Shown: piece after piece, positions 26,143 through 35,414 of the stretch
How positions within the stretch are numbered: the first letter of the stretch is position 1
Layout: each line of letters begins with the position of its first letter
From: an uncultured Paracoccaceae bacterium
GTDB taxonomy: Bacteria; Pseudomonadota; Alphaproteobacteria; Rhodobacterales; Rhodobacteraceae
Length of the DNA: 64,000 nucleotides
Direction: 5' to 3'
NCBI GenBank assembly: GCA_943787985.1
Contig: CALSOO010000009.1
Coordinates: 1 to 64,000 of the forward strand
The notes under the pieces: model-generated
The model's database searches: none
Seen by the model: the letters and a program-made list of their open reading frames with translations, nothing else
What the model was told of the DNA's origin: nothing
Program-made: the position numbers and the translations under genes

Positions 26143-27279
26143 CTAAGAGGGAAACGCAAACGGGGGGTTCATCCTATTGAAAAGCGCCTCAAGAACTGTC
26201 GCGGACACTTCAGAGTTGGCCATGATTGCGACAGCGGTTTGGGTGTGTGGATCCGCTAAAAACGCTGATATATAGCCCGCGTTGTGTCCCCAATGCGACA
26301 GCACACCGTCATGATGAATGAATAGGCCAAGGCCACTCAATGCGGAAACCGGCTGGATCATGCGCGCGGCCGTTTGTGGCAACAAAACGCCACCAGGCGC
26401 GCCAGCAACAGCGTGCAGAATTGCATTGCCCATTCGGCACAGATCGCTTGGGGTTGTCCAAAGACCTGCTGCAGCACGTTCAGGGTATAGCCGATATCCC
26501 CCTGTGATCCGGTTGGCATCACCGTCATGCCCCCACGCATGTTTTGAAACATTCGGTTCCAGCGCCCCCATCGTAGAGGAGTTCATCAAGAGGGGGGCTA
26601 GAATCTCTCGCTGCACAAAGGTTGCGTAATCTTTGCCAGTCACATCCTCCAGCAGAACCTGCAATACAGTGATCCCACCACCGGAGTATCGGAAAATGCC
26701 CGGCTCCATCGCGGCAATAGCAGGGGCGCTGTTTGTTCGTCCCGATCCATTTAAAATTTCAATCAGTGTTGGGGTCTGCGCATCATGGGCATAACCTTCA
26801 AAGCCCGGCACGTTTGCCCCCGCTGTATGGGACAGCAACATCGCTGGCGTAACGCGATCTGCGTAACGGCCTGGCAATTTCCAGTTTCGCAACTGATCGT
26901 TGATCGGCCGATCCAAATCGATTTCACCCCTGTCTGACAGACTTAGTATCGCTAACGCATTTACTGTCTTACTGATTGATGCCGCCTGAAAAAGGGTTTG
27001 CGCCGTAATGCGGTCACCACCGGTTTCGATTGCACCAAAGCTTTCCGATTTGGCTATTTGGCCGCCTTCCAAATAGGCAATGCCAGCCCCTTGAAACGCG
27101 GGATCCGCCAAGACCTCTTGAGGTGATGCCCACCCTTTTCGGGGCCACGTCACGATCTGGGTTCCTGTCAACGCAGCAAGCCCAAATTGCAGGACCCACC
27201 GTTTATCATACACCCTTTTGCGTTGAGGCTGATAAACGACATCCTCATTTACGTTCGGTCTATTCGTTTCAAAAGGCAT
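26143..27279 (-). CDS. Beta-lactamase-like serine hydrolase (class C/EstB type)
   Basis: A 378-residue penicillin-binding-protein-fold hydrolase. A hydrophobic stretch near residue 30 (WVLQFGLAALTGTQIV) acts as an anchor or uncleaved signal. The nucleophile motif is FQAASISKTVNAL (S-x-x-K); the second motif is FRYSGGG, and the third is WGHNAG in place of K-T-G. These replacements point to an esterase or D-amino-peptidase rather than a true beta-lactamase. AMLLSHTAG is the usual surrounding motif. It lies upstream of the AraC gene on the same strand. Substrate unknown. Confidence 0.83.
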   Translation of the reverse strand: MPFETNRPNVNEDVVYQPQRKRVYDKRWVLQFGLAALTGTQIVTWPRKGWASPQEVLADPAFQGAGIAYLEGGQIAKSESFGAIETGGDRITAQTLFQAASISKTVNALAILSLSDRGEIDLDRPINDQLRNWKLPGRYADRVTPAMLLSHTAGANVPGFEGYAHDAQTPTLIEILNGSGRTNSAPAIAAMEPGIFRYSGGGITVLQVLLEDVTGKDYATFVQREILAPLLMNSSTMGALEPNVSKHAWGHDGDANRITGGYRLYPERAAAGLWTTPSDLCRMGNAILHAVAGAPGGVLLPQTAARMIQPVSALSGLGLFIHHDGVLSHWGHNAGYISAFLADPHTQTAVAIMANSEVSATVLEALFNRMNPPFAFPS

Positions 27280-27482
27280 TTTGTTTCTCCACCAACTTTC
27301 ACTTAGTTTCGTGAATTTAGGAGCGGCCCCATGGTGCTTCCATGCCCTGGATGCTTGATCGTGTCCGCGCCTATCGGGCCGGAAGCAAAAAGCGCGCCAT
27401 AGCCTTCCGTATCAAATCTCATAATTCTAATGGTGAGTGCGGCCATCGGCTACAATCATGAAACGTGCGTAGGAGTTCAAAC

Positions 27483-28253
27483 ATGATGAATCGGATATTT
27501 CAAACAAAAACAGCCAACAAAAACCGTAAAACCAATCACCGCGCAGGATGGTTGGGGCACGTATCCGGCTCCAGTACGACGGCGAGGAAATTAACATCGT
27601 TCGGTTTGATGATCATGCTTGCTGCGCCTGTATCCGCGGGGGAAATCTTAACAGCGTTTCCACAGGATCCGACACAAGATCAGCGTTACATCATCTATCT
27701 GCACGGCCGCATTATTGAAACCAAAGGTATCGACCCTGTCTCGCCACGGTTTGGCCTCTACGATTACACCAATATCGTTGATGGGTTGGCGCAAGGCGAC
27801 GCTGACGTCATTGCAGTGCGGCGCAGGGGGGATACCAACGTCAACGAATACACCGAAACCCTTGGCGAAGCGATTGCGGAGATGCTATCGCAGGGCGTTC
27901 CGGCAAACCACATAACAGTGGCAGGGTTCAGCAAAGGGGGCTACCTGACATTGATGGCCGCCAACAGGCTCCAGAGTCTGGAAATGCGCTTTGTCGTCAT
28001 GGCAGGATGTGCCGAGGGCATCGTGGACGGATCAGACACGATCGCTGAAGGTCTGCAAGGTGCCGTGCTGTCTATGGTCGATCTCGCAGATGACCTAGGC
28101 TTTTCATGTGCACCACTGTTTGAACGCAACCCGCAACTGTCACAGACGGACGAAATTTTGTTTTCTGCGGGGACCGGCCACGGGTTCTTCTATCGCGCCG
28201 ATCCCGCGTGGATCAACGAAGTTCTGTCGTGGTCAAAGGCCGGCGAAGACTGA
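27483..28253 (+). CDS. Secreted alpha/beta hydrolase
   Basis: Started at the ATG 27483 after GGAGTTC. A hydrophobic segment (KLTSFGLMIMLAAPVSAG) some 40 residues in looks like a signal peptide preceded by a long basic leader, or the true start may lie further in. The catalytic elbow is VAGFSKGGYLTLM, the oxyanion loop YLHGRIIE, and the terminal His is in GTGHGFFYRADP. DGLAQGDADVIAVRRR fits an alpha/beta core. Length is about 256 residues. It is followed 43 bases later by another alpha/beta hydrolase on the same strand; the two may be co-transcribed. Confidence 0.7.
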   Translation: MMNRIFQTKTANKNRKTNHRAGWLGHVSGSSTTARKLTSFGLMIMLAAPVSAGEILTAFPQDPTQDQRYIIYLHGRIIETKGIDPVSPRFGLYDYTNIVDGLAQGDADVIAVRRRGDTNVNEYTETLGEAIAEMLSQGVPANHITVAGFSKGGYLTLMAANRLQSLEMRFVVMAGCAEGIVDGSDTIAEGLQGAVLSMVDLADDLGFSCAPLFERNPQLSQTDEILFSAGTGHGFFYRADPAWINEVLSWSKAGED

Positions 28254-28296
28254 TGCAATCACCCGCTCATACGACATTTGAAAGGGTAGATTGGCT

Positions 28297-29073
28297 ATGA
28301 TTTATCACACTGAGACAGGCACCGCCGACGGCGACCCTGTTCTGTTTTTACATGCAGGCAGCTATTCGGGGACGATGTGGCATGATTGCACCCGCCGGTT
28401 GACGGGCCTGCGCTGCATCTTACCGGACCTGCCCGGACACGGATACTCGCGCGAGATCGATTTACTCTGCCTTGAGCAGGCCGCAGACGCTGTTGCAACA
28501 CTGATCACCGAGGCCTACGATGCCCGCCCGGTTAGCATCGTCGGATTGTCATTTGGCGGCTATGTAGGGCTGATGTTGATGGCGCGGCATCCGCAGTTGG
28601 TCCAACGGGCGATGCTGAGCGGGATTCAACTTGGCTCTATTCCAAATGCGCCAATCATGAACCTGTTTGCCGGACTAATTTCGCCCTTGGTGCGCTTGCA
28701 CAGCTTCAGGCGTAAAATGGCAGCGCCTCTGGGTGTTGCAGACCCGCATATATATGACCGCACGGACGGCAAGGCGAACCTGACGCCGCGCACTTTGCGT
28801 AAGGTAGTGGTTCTGGCGTCGGTCTTTGATGTGCATGAGGTCCTGCCTACTATCCACGTACCTACCCTGATGATCGCGGGAGCGAACGAGCACAGCACCA
28901 TCGTCAATTCACTGGCCAAGTATCAGCGGCTAATGCCCGATTGCACGGCGCGAACCGTACCGGACATGGGCCATGCATGGTGCAATCAGGACCCCGATCT
29001 TTTTGCGCAAACAGTGCAGGCGTGGGAAGCTCGCGCACCTCTTCCACCACGTTTAGCCAGTGTTGAAGCGTAA
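28297..29073 (+). CDS. Alpha/beta hydrolase
   Basis: A 258-residue alpha/beta hydrolase. Landmarks are LFLHAGSYSGTMWHD (oxyanion region), the nucleophile elbow VGLSFGGYVGLML, LMIAGANEHSTIV with the acid, and DMGHAWCNQDPD with the catalytic His. This layout matches small-molecule esterases and lactonases. A TTG two codons upstream at 28291, closer to AAAGGG, is an alternative start. It is followed by a decayed gene of the same superfamily. Confidence 0.8.
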   Translation: MIYHTETGTADGDPVLFLHAGSYSGTMWHDCTRRLTGLRCILPDLPGHGYSREIDLLCLEQAADAVATLITEAYDARPVSIVGLSFGGYVGLMLMARHPQLVQRAMLSGIQLGSIPNAPIMNLFAGLISPLVRLHSFRRKMAAPLGVADPHIYDRTDGKANLTPRTLRKVVVLASVFDVHEVLPTIHVPTLMIAGANEHSTIVNSLAKYQRLMPDCTARTVPDMGHAWCNQDPDLFAQTVQAWEARAPLPPRLASVEA

Positions 29074-29082
29074 GATTACAAG

Positions 29083-29481
29083 ATGAAAAGAGGGCAAAGA
29101 TATGCGCTTGAACTGGGGCCACTGCCCGCCATGGGCATGGGTGGCCGCGCTCAAGTTCTTTTGCATCTGGCAATCCGGCACCCCGAACGCATCGGCGAGA
29201 CAATCCTGATAAGCACAGCGCCATATTTTCCGAGCCAAGCACGCGCTTTGATGAAACTTTCTGGACCTGATCAGCAATCACAAGAACATTGTGAGGAAAT
29301 GCGGGCCAAACATGGCAACAGCAACATGCTTTATCCGGTCTCGTCTGCGATCTCGCTGGTCAATACGATCAACACTGCGCGTTTATGGATATTGCCAAAA
29401 AAAGGTCACTGTCCTGTCTTTAGGCCAGATGCGAAACCGCTGGTCGTGCACCCTCTCAATAAATCTAATCGGATGTTCTGA
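29083..29481 (+). pseudogene. Fragment of another alpha/beta hydrolase
   Basis: The reading frame contains the region after a nucleophile elbow (GMGGRAQVLLHLAIRHP, ILISTAPYFPSQARA) and then jumps to a C-terminal piece (LYPVSSAISL, LWILPKKGHCPVF) with the catalytic His. The N-terminal third with the oxyanion loop is missing, and about 60 residues between the pieces appear deleted. It therefore reads as a truncated and internally deleted copy of an alpha/beta hydrolase, not a functional small protein. Confidence 0.65.
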
Positions 29482-29945
29482 TGATCTATACAATTATTGT
29501 CGAAGCCACCTATCCAACAGATGCAAACAGCACATTTGAGTCGGCGCTGGATGTATCTGAAATGCAAGAGGCGATGCGCGGGCTGGCCGTTTACAAAGGG
29601 CTACCTGACAAACCCATCAAACAGGGTGAAACCATGACCGTTGATGTGACCATGTTGAAGATCTTCAAAACTCCCAATCACGTCATGCATGTTGAACGTC
29701 TGGATCGCGGCGACCGCATTATTCAGAGCCGCGAGCACAACAAAAATATCAAACGATGGGACCACACGCTGAGCATCCAACCCATAATCGAAGGTTGCGC
29801 TTGGCGCGATCTCATCGTCCTCGATGCTGGTCCGATGACGTTTCTAACAGCACGCTTTTGCCGGTTCGTCTATTCAAGACGCCATCGCATGCGCCAAGCC
29901 GACAGTATCCGCGCACTTATCGTACGCGGTGAGGTAGAGGTATAA
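29481..29945 (+). CDS. SRPBCC-like small protein
   Basis: A 154-residue protein with no signal peptide. The pattern of an early strand (MIYTIIVEATYPTDA), central strands (HVMHVERLDRGDRIIQSRE, WDHTLSIQP) and a long C-terminal helix (FLTARFCRFVYSRRHRMRQ) resembles the START/SRPBCC lipid-binding fold. The best guess is a small-ligand binding or modifying protein. It starts on the last base of the preceding pseudogene, so it may once have been coupled to it. Fold call is inference. Confidence 0.55.
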   Translation: MIYTIIVEATYPTDANSTFESALDVSEMQEAMRGLAVYKGLPDKPIKQGETMTVDVTMLKIFKTPNHVMHVERLDRGDRIIQSREHNKNIKRWDHTLSIQPIIEGCAWRDLIVLDAGPMTFLTARFCRFVYSRRHRMRQADSIRALIVRGEVEV

Positions 29946-29987
29946 AATCAACTCCGTACGAAAATGGGCGGGTCTGCGAAGCGGTTA

Positions 29988-30122
29988 CTATCCGACCTCA
30001 AAGAAGCAATCAGGCTCCATAGCCTTCGCAAACACCTCGTCGTGGGTAACAAACATCAACGCGCCCGCAAAATCACCGAGGGTTTGCGGTATCGAAACTG
30101 CGCCGTTATCTGGTTTGTTCAT
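29988..30122 (-). pseudogene. C-terminal scrap of an ABC ATPase
   Basis: The minus strand encodes SIPQTLGDFAGALMFVTHDE and then VFAKAMEPDCFFEVG before TAG. The F-x-G-A-L-x-F-V-T-H-D-E segment is the H-loop region of an ABC (probably ABC-F) ATPase. Only about 44 residues remain, and no Walker A or B lies upstream. It marks a deleted gene. Confidence 0.45.
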
Positions 30123-30484
30123 GTTTTAGTTCCGTTGATTGACCTTCCTCCAGACTATCCATTCTTTGCTTCATTCTGACGTCTCGATGTATCGGGGCGG
30201 ACCGGTGAGCCTGTTTTTGCTGACCAATAGCATGCGATCAGACGTTTATAGCGTCTGTTTTTGAACGGCGTAGCAGCTCGGGCCATTTTTCATTTTAGTT
30301 CATCGATCTGCACAGATGTCCGCCCCTTCTGGCAAAGACAGCAGAGCGGGGTCTGGTCCTTGGATTGTGTGGTGAATGGGTCTTATCCCTATTGCTCAAT
30401 CGTATTTGGGGACAATCCTACTGGACGGTGAAACCCCGTCGGTGGCTGTTCAAAGGCAAAACTCGGATAAAAGACGCAAAGAAC
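30123..30484. other. Non-coding stretch before the TolC-like gene
   Basis: This 360-base stretch has no credible gene. A long open frame of the TolC-like gene begins at 30365, but the part before 30485 has no signal peptide and looks unlike a leader. The promoter for the TolC-like gene should lie here; I do not see a convincing one. Confidence 0.4.
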
Positions 30485-31843
30485 GTGAAACGTATTTTGA
30501 GACGAACCATCCTAGGACTGACAGTAGCCTGCACTCCCATGATGGCATCGGCCGAGACGCTGTTTGATTCACTTGTAGCCGGCTACAAAAACAGTGGCCT
30601 GCTTACGCAAAACCGGGCATTGCTGCGGGTCGCTGACGAAGACGTCGCAATTGCTGTTTCGGCGCTGCGTCCGATCATCGAATGGACTGCGAACTCCGAA
30701 GTATCGGCTGCAGACCCGTTCAACAATGCCAGCGTAACAGCCTCGTTGGAACTGGCACTTGATCTCACTCTGTTTGATGGGGGGGCGAACCGAATTGCAA
30801 TCGCCATACAACAGGAAATTGTGCGTGCCGTGCGTGCGAGCCTTACCAATGCGGAACAACAGGTCCTGATGCGCGTAATCGATGCACATTTCGATGTGCG
30901 CAAAACACGTCAAACCGTGTCCTTGCAAATCACCAATGCCGAACTGATGGCGCAAGAGTTAGAAAGCGCCCGCGCCCGTTTCGAAGTGGGGGAAATCACG
31001 CGCACTGATATCAGCCTGACACAAGCACGGCTCGCAGCAGCGCGCGCTGAACTTGCCGCGGCGCAAGGTAATCTAGTGGTTGCGCATGAAGAATTTCAAG
31101 CAGCAGTCGGCCACCAAGTAGGGGTACTGCGCAAAGATGGCGTGATCCCGGCAATCAGAACGCCTGAAAAGGCGTTTGAGACAGCGCTACGTATGCATCC
31201 TGATATTCTCGAGGCCGAGCACAGGATAGACGCCGCAAAATTAGGAATCCTATTGTCGGAGGCAGCGATGAGGCCAAAGGGCACACTGCACGGTGAATTC
31301 GATATCGATCAAGATTTGGAGCAAAGCGGTACTCTGAGCATGACGATTGGAGGTCCGGTTTGTAGTGGGGGTGCTCTTTCAAGTGCTCTACGTCAATCAA
31401 GGGCTGAACTGGACCAGTCCCGAGCCATCCTGCATTTGGCAATACAGGATGTGCACCAAAACGTTGCCAATGCATACACATCCTTTGACGTTGCAGGCGC
31501 CGAAGTCGTTGCGTCTCAGGAACAAGTTAACGCTACGCGGGTCGCATTGAAGGGCACTCGAGAAGAGGCAACTCTTGGGTTGCGTACACAGCTGGACATT
31601 TTAAATGCGCAGCAAGATCTTCTAGAGGCTGAAACAGCCCTTGTGTCTTCGCGCATTGAAGTCGCCCGCATCAGATATGTTATTCTGGAAGCCACCGGAA
31701 TGTTGACTGCCAAGGGTCTCGGCTTACCAGTCGAAACATATGACCCAGACGTTTATTCCAATCAGGTGCGCAGTGCGCCGTCCAGTGTGTCGGATCAGGG
31801 GCGCGCTTTTGGTCGCATCATAAACCGCGGGATTAAGCCGTGA
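30485..31843 (+). CDS. TolC-family outer membrane channel protein
   Basis: A 452-residue outer membrane factor. I place the start at the GTG 30485, which gives a signal peptide (MKRILRRTILGLTVACTPMM, cut after ASA); earlier codons lack one. Two long alpha-helical repeats follow, with ARARFEVGEITRTDISLTQA and the second-repeat counterpart EATLGLRTQLDILNAQQDL, typical of TolC. These trimers span the outer membrane and serve efflux or type I secretion. No adaptor or inner-membrane pump is adjacent. It overlaps the next gene by one base. Confidence 0.87.
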   Translation: MKRILRRTILGLTVACTPMMASAETLFDSLVAGYKNSGLLTQNRALLRVADEDVAIAVSALRPIIEWTANSEVSAADPFNNASVTASLELALDLTLFDGGANRIAIAIQQEIVRAVRASLTNAEQQVLMRVIDAHFDVRKTRQTVSLQITNAELMAQELESARARFEVGEITRTDISLTQARLAAARAELAAAQGNLVVAHEEFQAAVGHQVGVLRKDGVIPAIRTPEKAFETALRMHPDILEAEHRIDAAKLGILLSEAAMRPKGTLHGEFDIDQDLEQSGTLSMTIGGPVCSGGALSSALRQSRAELDQSRAILHLAIQDVHQNVANAYTSFDVAGAEVVASQEQVNATRVALKGTREEATLGLRTQLDILNAQQDLLEAETALVSSRIEVARIRYVILEATGMLTAKGLGLPVETYDPDVYSNQVRSAPSSVSDQGRAFGRIINRGIKP

Positions 31844-33014
31844 TGCGATATCTGTTCGATAGGGTAAATGAGCGCCTTTGGCTAAGCGGTCCGGCGCTTT
31901 GCTTGATCGCGACTGCTTGTGCGACATCGCCGCCGCTGAATTATGGGATGTGTCCACATGATAGTTCTTACATCGGTGCGCAGCTTCGGCCCGATATCTT
32001 ACCGTCCGAAATGATGCTTGTCCCCGCTGGTCCATCAGAGTTGTCAGCCGCTGACATCACACGGCTCGACGCGGCGTTCGACAGAGCCCTTTCTGCGACT
32101 GGCGCGCGTTCCATGACAGCGGCAGTATGGCAGAATGGCACTGACCTGTGGTCCCATGAGCACGGGATCAGCGGTGGTCAACTTCACTATTGGGCGAGTG
32201 TCGGCAAGATCGTCACCGCGGCTACGATCCTGCGACTGCAAGAAGATGGTCGGCTATCTTTGGATGATTCAATTGCGCAGCATCTAGATGGCGTTCCGAA
32301 CGGCGACATCATCACATTGCGCATGTTGCTCAACCACACGTCGGGCCTGTTCAGCGCAAATGAAGACCCTGACCGCCAATCTGGCGCAGCAGCACTGACA
32401 CTGGCCGAAGAAATCGAGGTTCTGGCCCGTCGCGGGCCGTATTCCTGTCCAGGCGCATATTGGCGATATTCAAATTCGGGTTACGCACTGCTTGGCGGTG
32501 TGATCGAGCGCGCGACGGGCACCCCCTATCATGTCGCCGCAACAAACCTCGTACTATCACGCAGCCGAGCGCAGAACCTGCGTATGATTGCACCAAACGA
32601 CCAATTGGGCGACATGCCCCCACTTTTCGCGCTTGAAGGCACCGAGCCATTCGATCCCACCCACCCGCAAGCGGCAGGGGGCATCATCGCAGACGCCGAA
32701 AGTATGGTGATCTTCGTAAATGACCTGTTTGATGGACAAATCCTGCCTCTGTCAAAGGTGCGTGACATGTTCGATGAACTTTACCCTATGGGCAGTCCGG
32801 GAGCGTGGTACGGTTTGGGCGTTATGGCCTATGACGTTCCGGGGCCAAAGGGTTCGATGCTCTGGTTAGGTCATGCGGGTGGCGTCGAGGGGCCAAGGCA
32901 ATCGCAGCCTACGTGCCATCGCTTGGCGCATCCGTCGCGGTCGCAAAGGCAGGTAACGGATCGGCAGAAGCGGCTGCCAACCTGCTTCTTTCAGCTCTCG
33001 AAGATGACCCGTAG
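31843..33014 (+). pseudogene. Lipoprotein-type serine hydrolase (class C beta-lactamase fold), frameshifted at the 3' end
   Basis: The ATG at 31843 overlaps the TolC-like stop (TGATG). The N-terminus has a lipobox-like LCLIATAC. Active-site motifs are WASVGKIVTA (S-x-x-K), WRYSNSGYALL (Y-x-N) and GHAGGVEG. After the last motif the frame is lost: the proper C-terminus AKAIAAYVPSLGASVAV continues in another frame and ends at the TAG at 33012. A missing G in the run at 32889-32892 would restore about 390 residues. Relatives are esterases or peptidoglycan hydrolases. The zero frame otherwise runs on to 33063 with nonsense residues. Confidence 0.75.
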
Positions 33015-33062
33015 TATGCGGTGGATACGCAGGGCGGGTTCACAAATTAAAGGAATGGCATA

Positions 33063-33276
33063 ATAACCACAACCTATGTCGACAAACCCGATACCCGACC
33101 TCACGTCGTCTTCGTGGGTCGTGGGTTCGCCGGTCTTCAATGCATCAAGTCCCTCAAGTGAGCCAACGTTCGCATTACCTTCGTCGATCAACGCAACCAT
33201 CATCGGTTCCAGCCGTTACTTTATAAGGTGGCGACGACGATCCTTGCGCCGTCTGAAATTGCCTGGCCAGGGGCCT
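33063..33276 (+). pseudogene. N-terminal fragment of a type II NADH dehydrogenase
   Basis: One frame reads TRPHVVFVGRGFAGLQCIK, then a TGA (33159-33161), then ANVRITFVDQRNHHRFQPLL and YKVATTILAPSEIAWPG. This is the FAD-binding start of NDH-2 (usual form HVVIVGAGFGG...D-x-x-N-H-H-x-F-Q-P-L-L-Y-Q-V-A). The internal stop, the loss of start codon and the abrupt end show it is a relic. Nothing recognisable follows to about 33460. Confidence 0.7.
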
Positions 33277-33463
33277 TTGGGGCGGCCTTGTGCTGGCCTG
33301 CTATCTCGCCACGTTTCCTGATCAGTCCAAAGATTGTGTGTTCCATGCGAGGAATCTAGCTGATATTGTCGGGTAAATCTTGGTGCGCTTGATACATAAG
33401 GCCGCTGTTTTTTATAAAGAGTAGGCTGCGTCCAATTCGACGATTGCGACCTTGCTTTGTGGA

Positions 33464-33858
33464 TCAGAAAGCGCAGGTTAAAGCATTCAGATGGTCAGGC
33501 AGGCTCTTGCGGCGTGAGTATGCGCGAGCCGGTTGGCCAAAGAGGTCAGCGGTCTGTATTTTCCCTAATTCAGGGAACAACCCGACCAGCTCTCTTTGCG
33601 TAGCGGTGCTCATGCTCTGGACCGCCAGTTTTCCCGGATAGAGACTTTCGCTCAGCAATCCGTTTGAGAACACGACCTCATGCTGGTCAAACAGGATGTG
33701 GATATAGGTTACACCCCGGCTCCCTGTTAGGACACGCGCCGCGCCGCCTGGTACATTAAAAAGATGGCGCGCGCGGTACAGCACCTCTGTGCCTCCGCCA
33801 TCAGTCAGTGTAAAACGCGGAGCAATAATGGGCCACAGAAACGACTGCTTAGCGCGGT
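33464..33858 (-). pseudogene. C-terminal fragment of a Hint-domain protein
   Basis: The minus strand encodes IIAPRFTLTDGGGTEVLY, RARHLFNVPGG, then GVTYIHILFDQHEVVFSNG and ESLYPGKLAV, ending in a basic tail. The V-T-Y-x-H-x-L-F-x-x-H-E-V-x-F-x-N-G motif is the hallmark of the bacterial Hint (hedgehog/intein) domain found in many Rhodobacteraceae secreted proteins. The N-terminal part is missing because the IS21 element begins at about 33859. Confidence 0.65.
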
Positions 33859-33914
33859 TGTAGCGGAGTAAAAGTCCGCCAGTTTGTGCCCTTCGAGTTA
33901 TCGGAGGGCGGGAG

Positions 33915-35414
33915 ATGTATTCTGTGGATATTTATAGTCGTGTGCGCCGTGCGTGTTTGAAGGACGGTATGTCTGTTCGTGCGGCGGCCCGTTATTTCAA
34001 CAAGGACCGCAAGACGATAGCGAAGATGCTGCGTCATGCTTTGCCGCCAGGGTATCGCCGTTCAGAAGCCCCACGGCGACCAACGCTTGATGGTTATGTC
34101 GGTGTCATTGATGAGATTTTGCGGACGGATAAAGCCCTGATCAAAAAGCAGCGGCACACCGCGAAGCGGATTTTTGAACGGTTGCGCGACGAACACGGAT
34201 ACGCAGGCAGCCTGACCACGGTGACCTATTACGTGCGCGAACAAAAGCGACGCACCAAAGAAGTGTTTGTACCGCTGTCGCATCGGCCAGGGCACGCGCA
34301 AGTGGACTTTGGCGAGACACTTGGGGTGATTGGCGGCGTAGAATGCAAGATCCACTTCTTTGTGATGAGTTTACCGCATTCGGATGCGGTGTTTGTGAAG
34401 GGATATCCTGCTGAGACGACCGAGGCGTTTTGCGATGGCCACGTGTCGGCCTTTGCTTTCTTCGGCGGCATTCCCCAATCCATTCTCTACGATAACACCA
34501 AGATCGCCGTGGCGCGGATTCTGGGTGAGCGCACCCGTGTCCGGACGCGTCGGTTCACAGAGTTGCAGTCGCACTACCTGTTTGATGACAAGTTTGGGCG
34601 GCCCGCTCGCGGGAACGACAAAGGCAATGTTGAGGGGATGGTTGGTTACACACGTCGCAACTTCATGGTGCCCGCGCCGCGTTATGACAGCTTTGATGAT
34701 CTGAACGCCCATCTGGAAGAGAAATGTTTGGCGCGTCAGGGCGATACGTTGCGCGGCCATGACATGTCCATCGGTAAGCGTTTGATGTCCGACTTGGATG
34801 CGCTGATGGGATTGCCCGTCGCAGAATATGAAGCCTGCGATCATGTCAGTACACGGGCAACCTCGATCTCGATGGTGCGATATCGCGGCAATGATTACTC
34901 TGTGCCGGTGGCGTATGCGCATCACGACGTCCATGTGCGTGGCTTTGTGCATGAGGTCCTGATCGGTTGCGGCAATGAGGTGATTGCACGACACGAACGA
35001 TCCTATGCATCCGCAGATATGATCTTCGACCCGCTCCACTTTTTGCCTTTGATTGAACAAAAGGTTGGTGCATTGGATCAGGCCGCGCCGTTACAGGGCT
35101 GGGATTTGCCAGATGTCTTCGCGACCCTGCACCGGCTGCTCGAAGCCCGAATGGGCAAACCGGGCAAGCGGGAATACGTGCAAGTTCTGCGCCTTTTGGA
35201 AACCTTCGAGGTCGACGTCGTGCAGGGTGCAATCAGCCATGCCATTGATCTGGGTGCGATCGGTTATGACGCTGTTAAACATCTTGTGCTGTGTCGGGTC
35301 GAAAAGCGACCACCACGGCTGGATTTGGACTTCTATCCGTATTTGCCCAAGGCCAATGTGGGCACAACCCGCCCGGCCAGCTACATGAGCCTGATGGGAG
35401 GGACAGCGGCATGA
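33915..35414 (+). CDS. istA: IS21 transposase IstA
   Basis: A 499-residue transposase. An N-terminal helix-turn-helix (MSVRAAARYFNKDRKTIAKML) is followed by the DDE integrase core: Asp131 in HAQVDFGET, Asp193 in ILYDNTK and Glu240 in DKGNVEG. The C-terminal beta domain and basic tail bind the ends. It overlaps istB by four bases (ATGA), as usual in IS21. The frame is intact, so the element could still be active. Confidence 0.95.
   Translation: MYSVDIYSRVRRACLKDGMSVRAAARYFNKDRKTIAKMLRHALPPGYRRSEAPRRPTLDGYVGVIDEILRTDKALIKKQRHTAKRIFERLRDEHGYAGSLTTVTYYVREQKRRTKEVFVPLSHRPGHAQVDFGETLGVIGGVECKIHFFVMSLPHSDAVFVKGYPAETTEAFCDGHVSAFAFFGGIPQSILYDNTKIAVARILGERTRVRTRRFTELQSHYLFDDKFGRPARGNDKGNVEGMVGYTRRNFMVPAPRYDSFDDLNAHLEEKCLARQGDTLRGHDMSIGKRLMSDLDALMGLPVAEYEACDHVSTRATSISMVRYRGNDYSVPVAYAHHDVHVRGFVHEVLIGCGNEVIARHERSYASADMIFDPLHFLPLIEQKVGALDQAAPLQGWDLPDVFATLHRLLEARMGKPGKREYVQVLRLLETFEVDVVQGAISHAIDLGAIGYDAVKHLVLCRVEKRPPRLDLDFYPYLPKANVGTTRPASYMSLMGGTAA

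Noticed and set aside
28291..28297. TTG start for the second alpha/beta hydrolase
   Set aside because: Possible because AAAGGG is nearer, but the ATG two codons later is the commoner choice; noted as an alternative.
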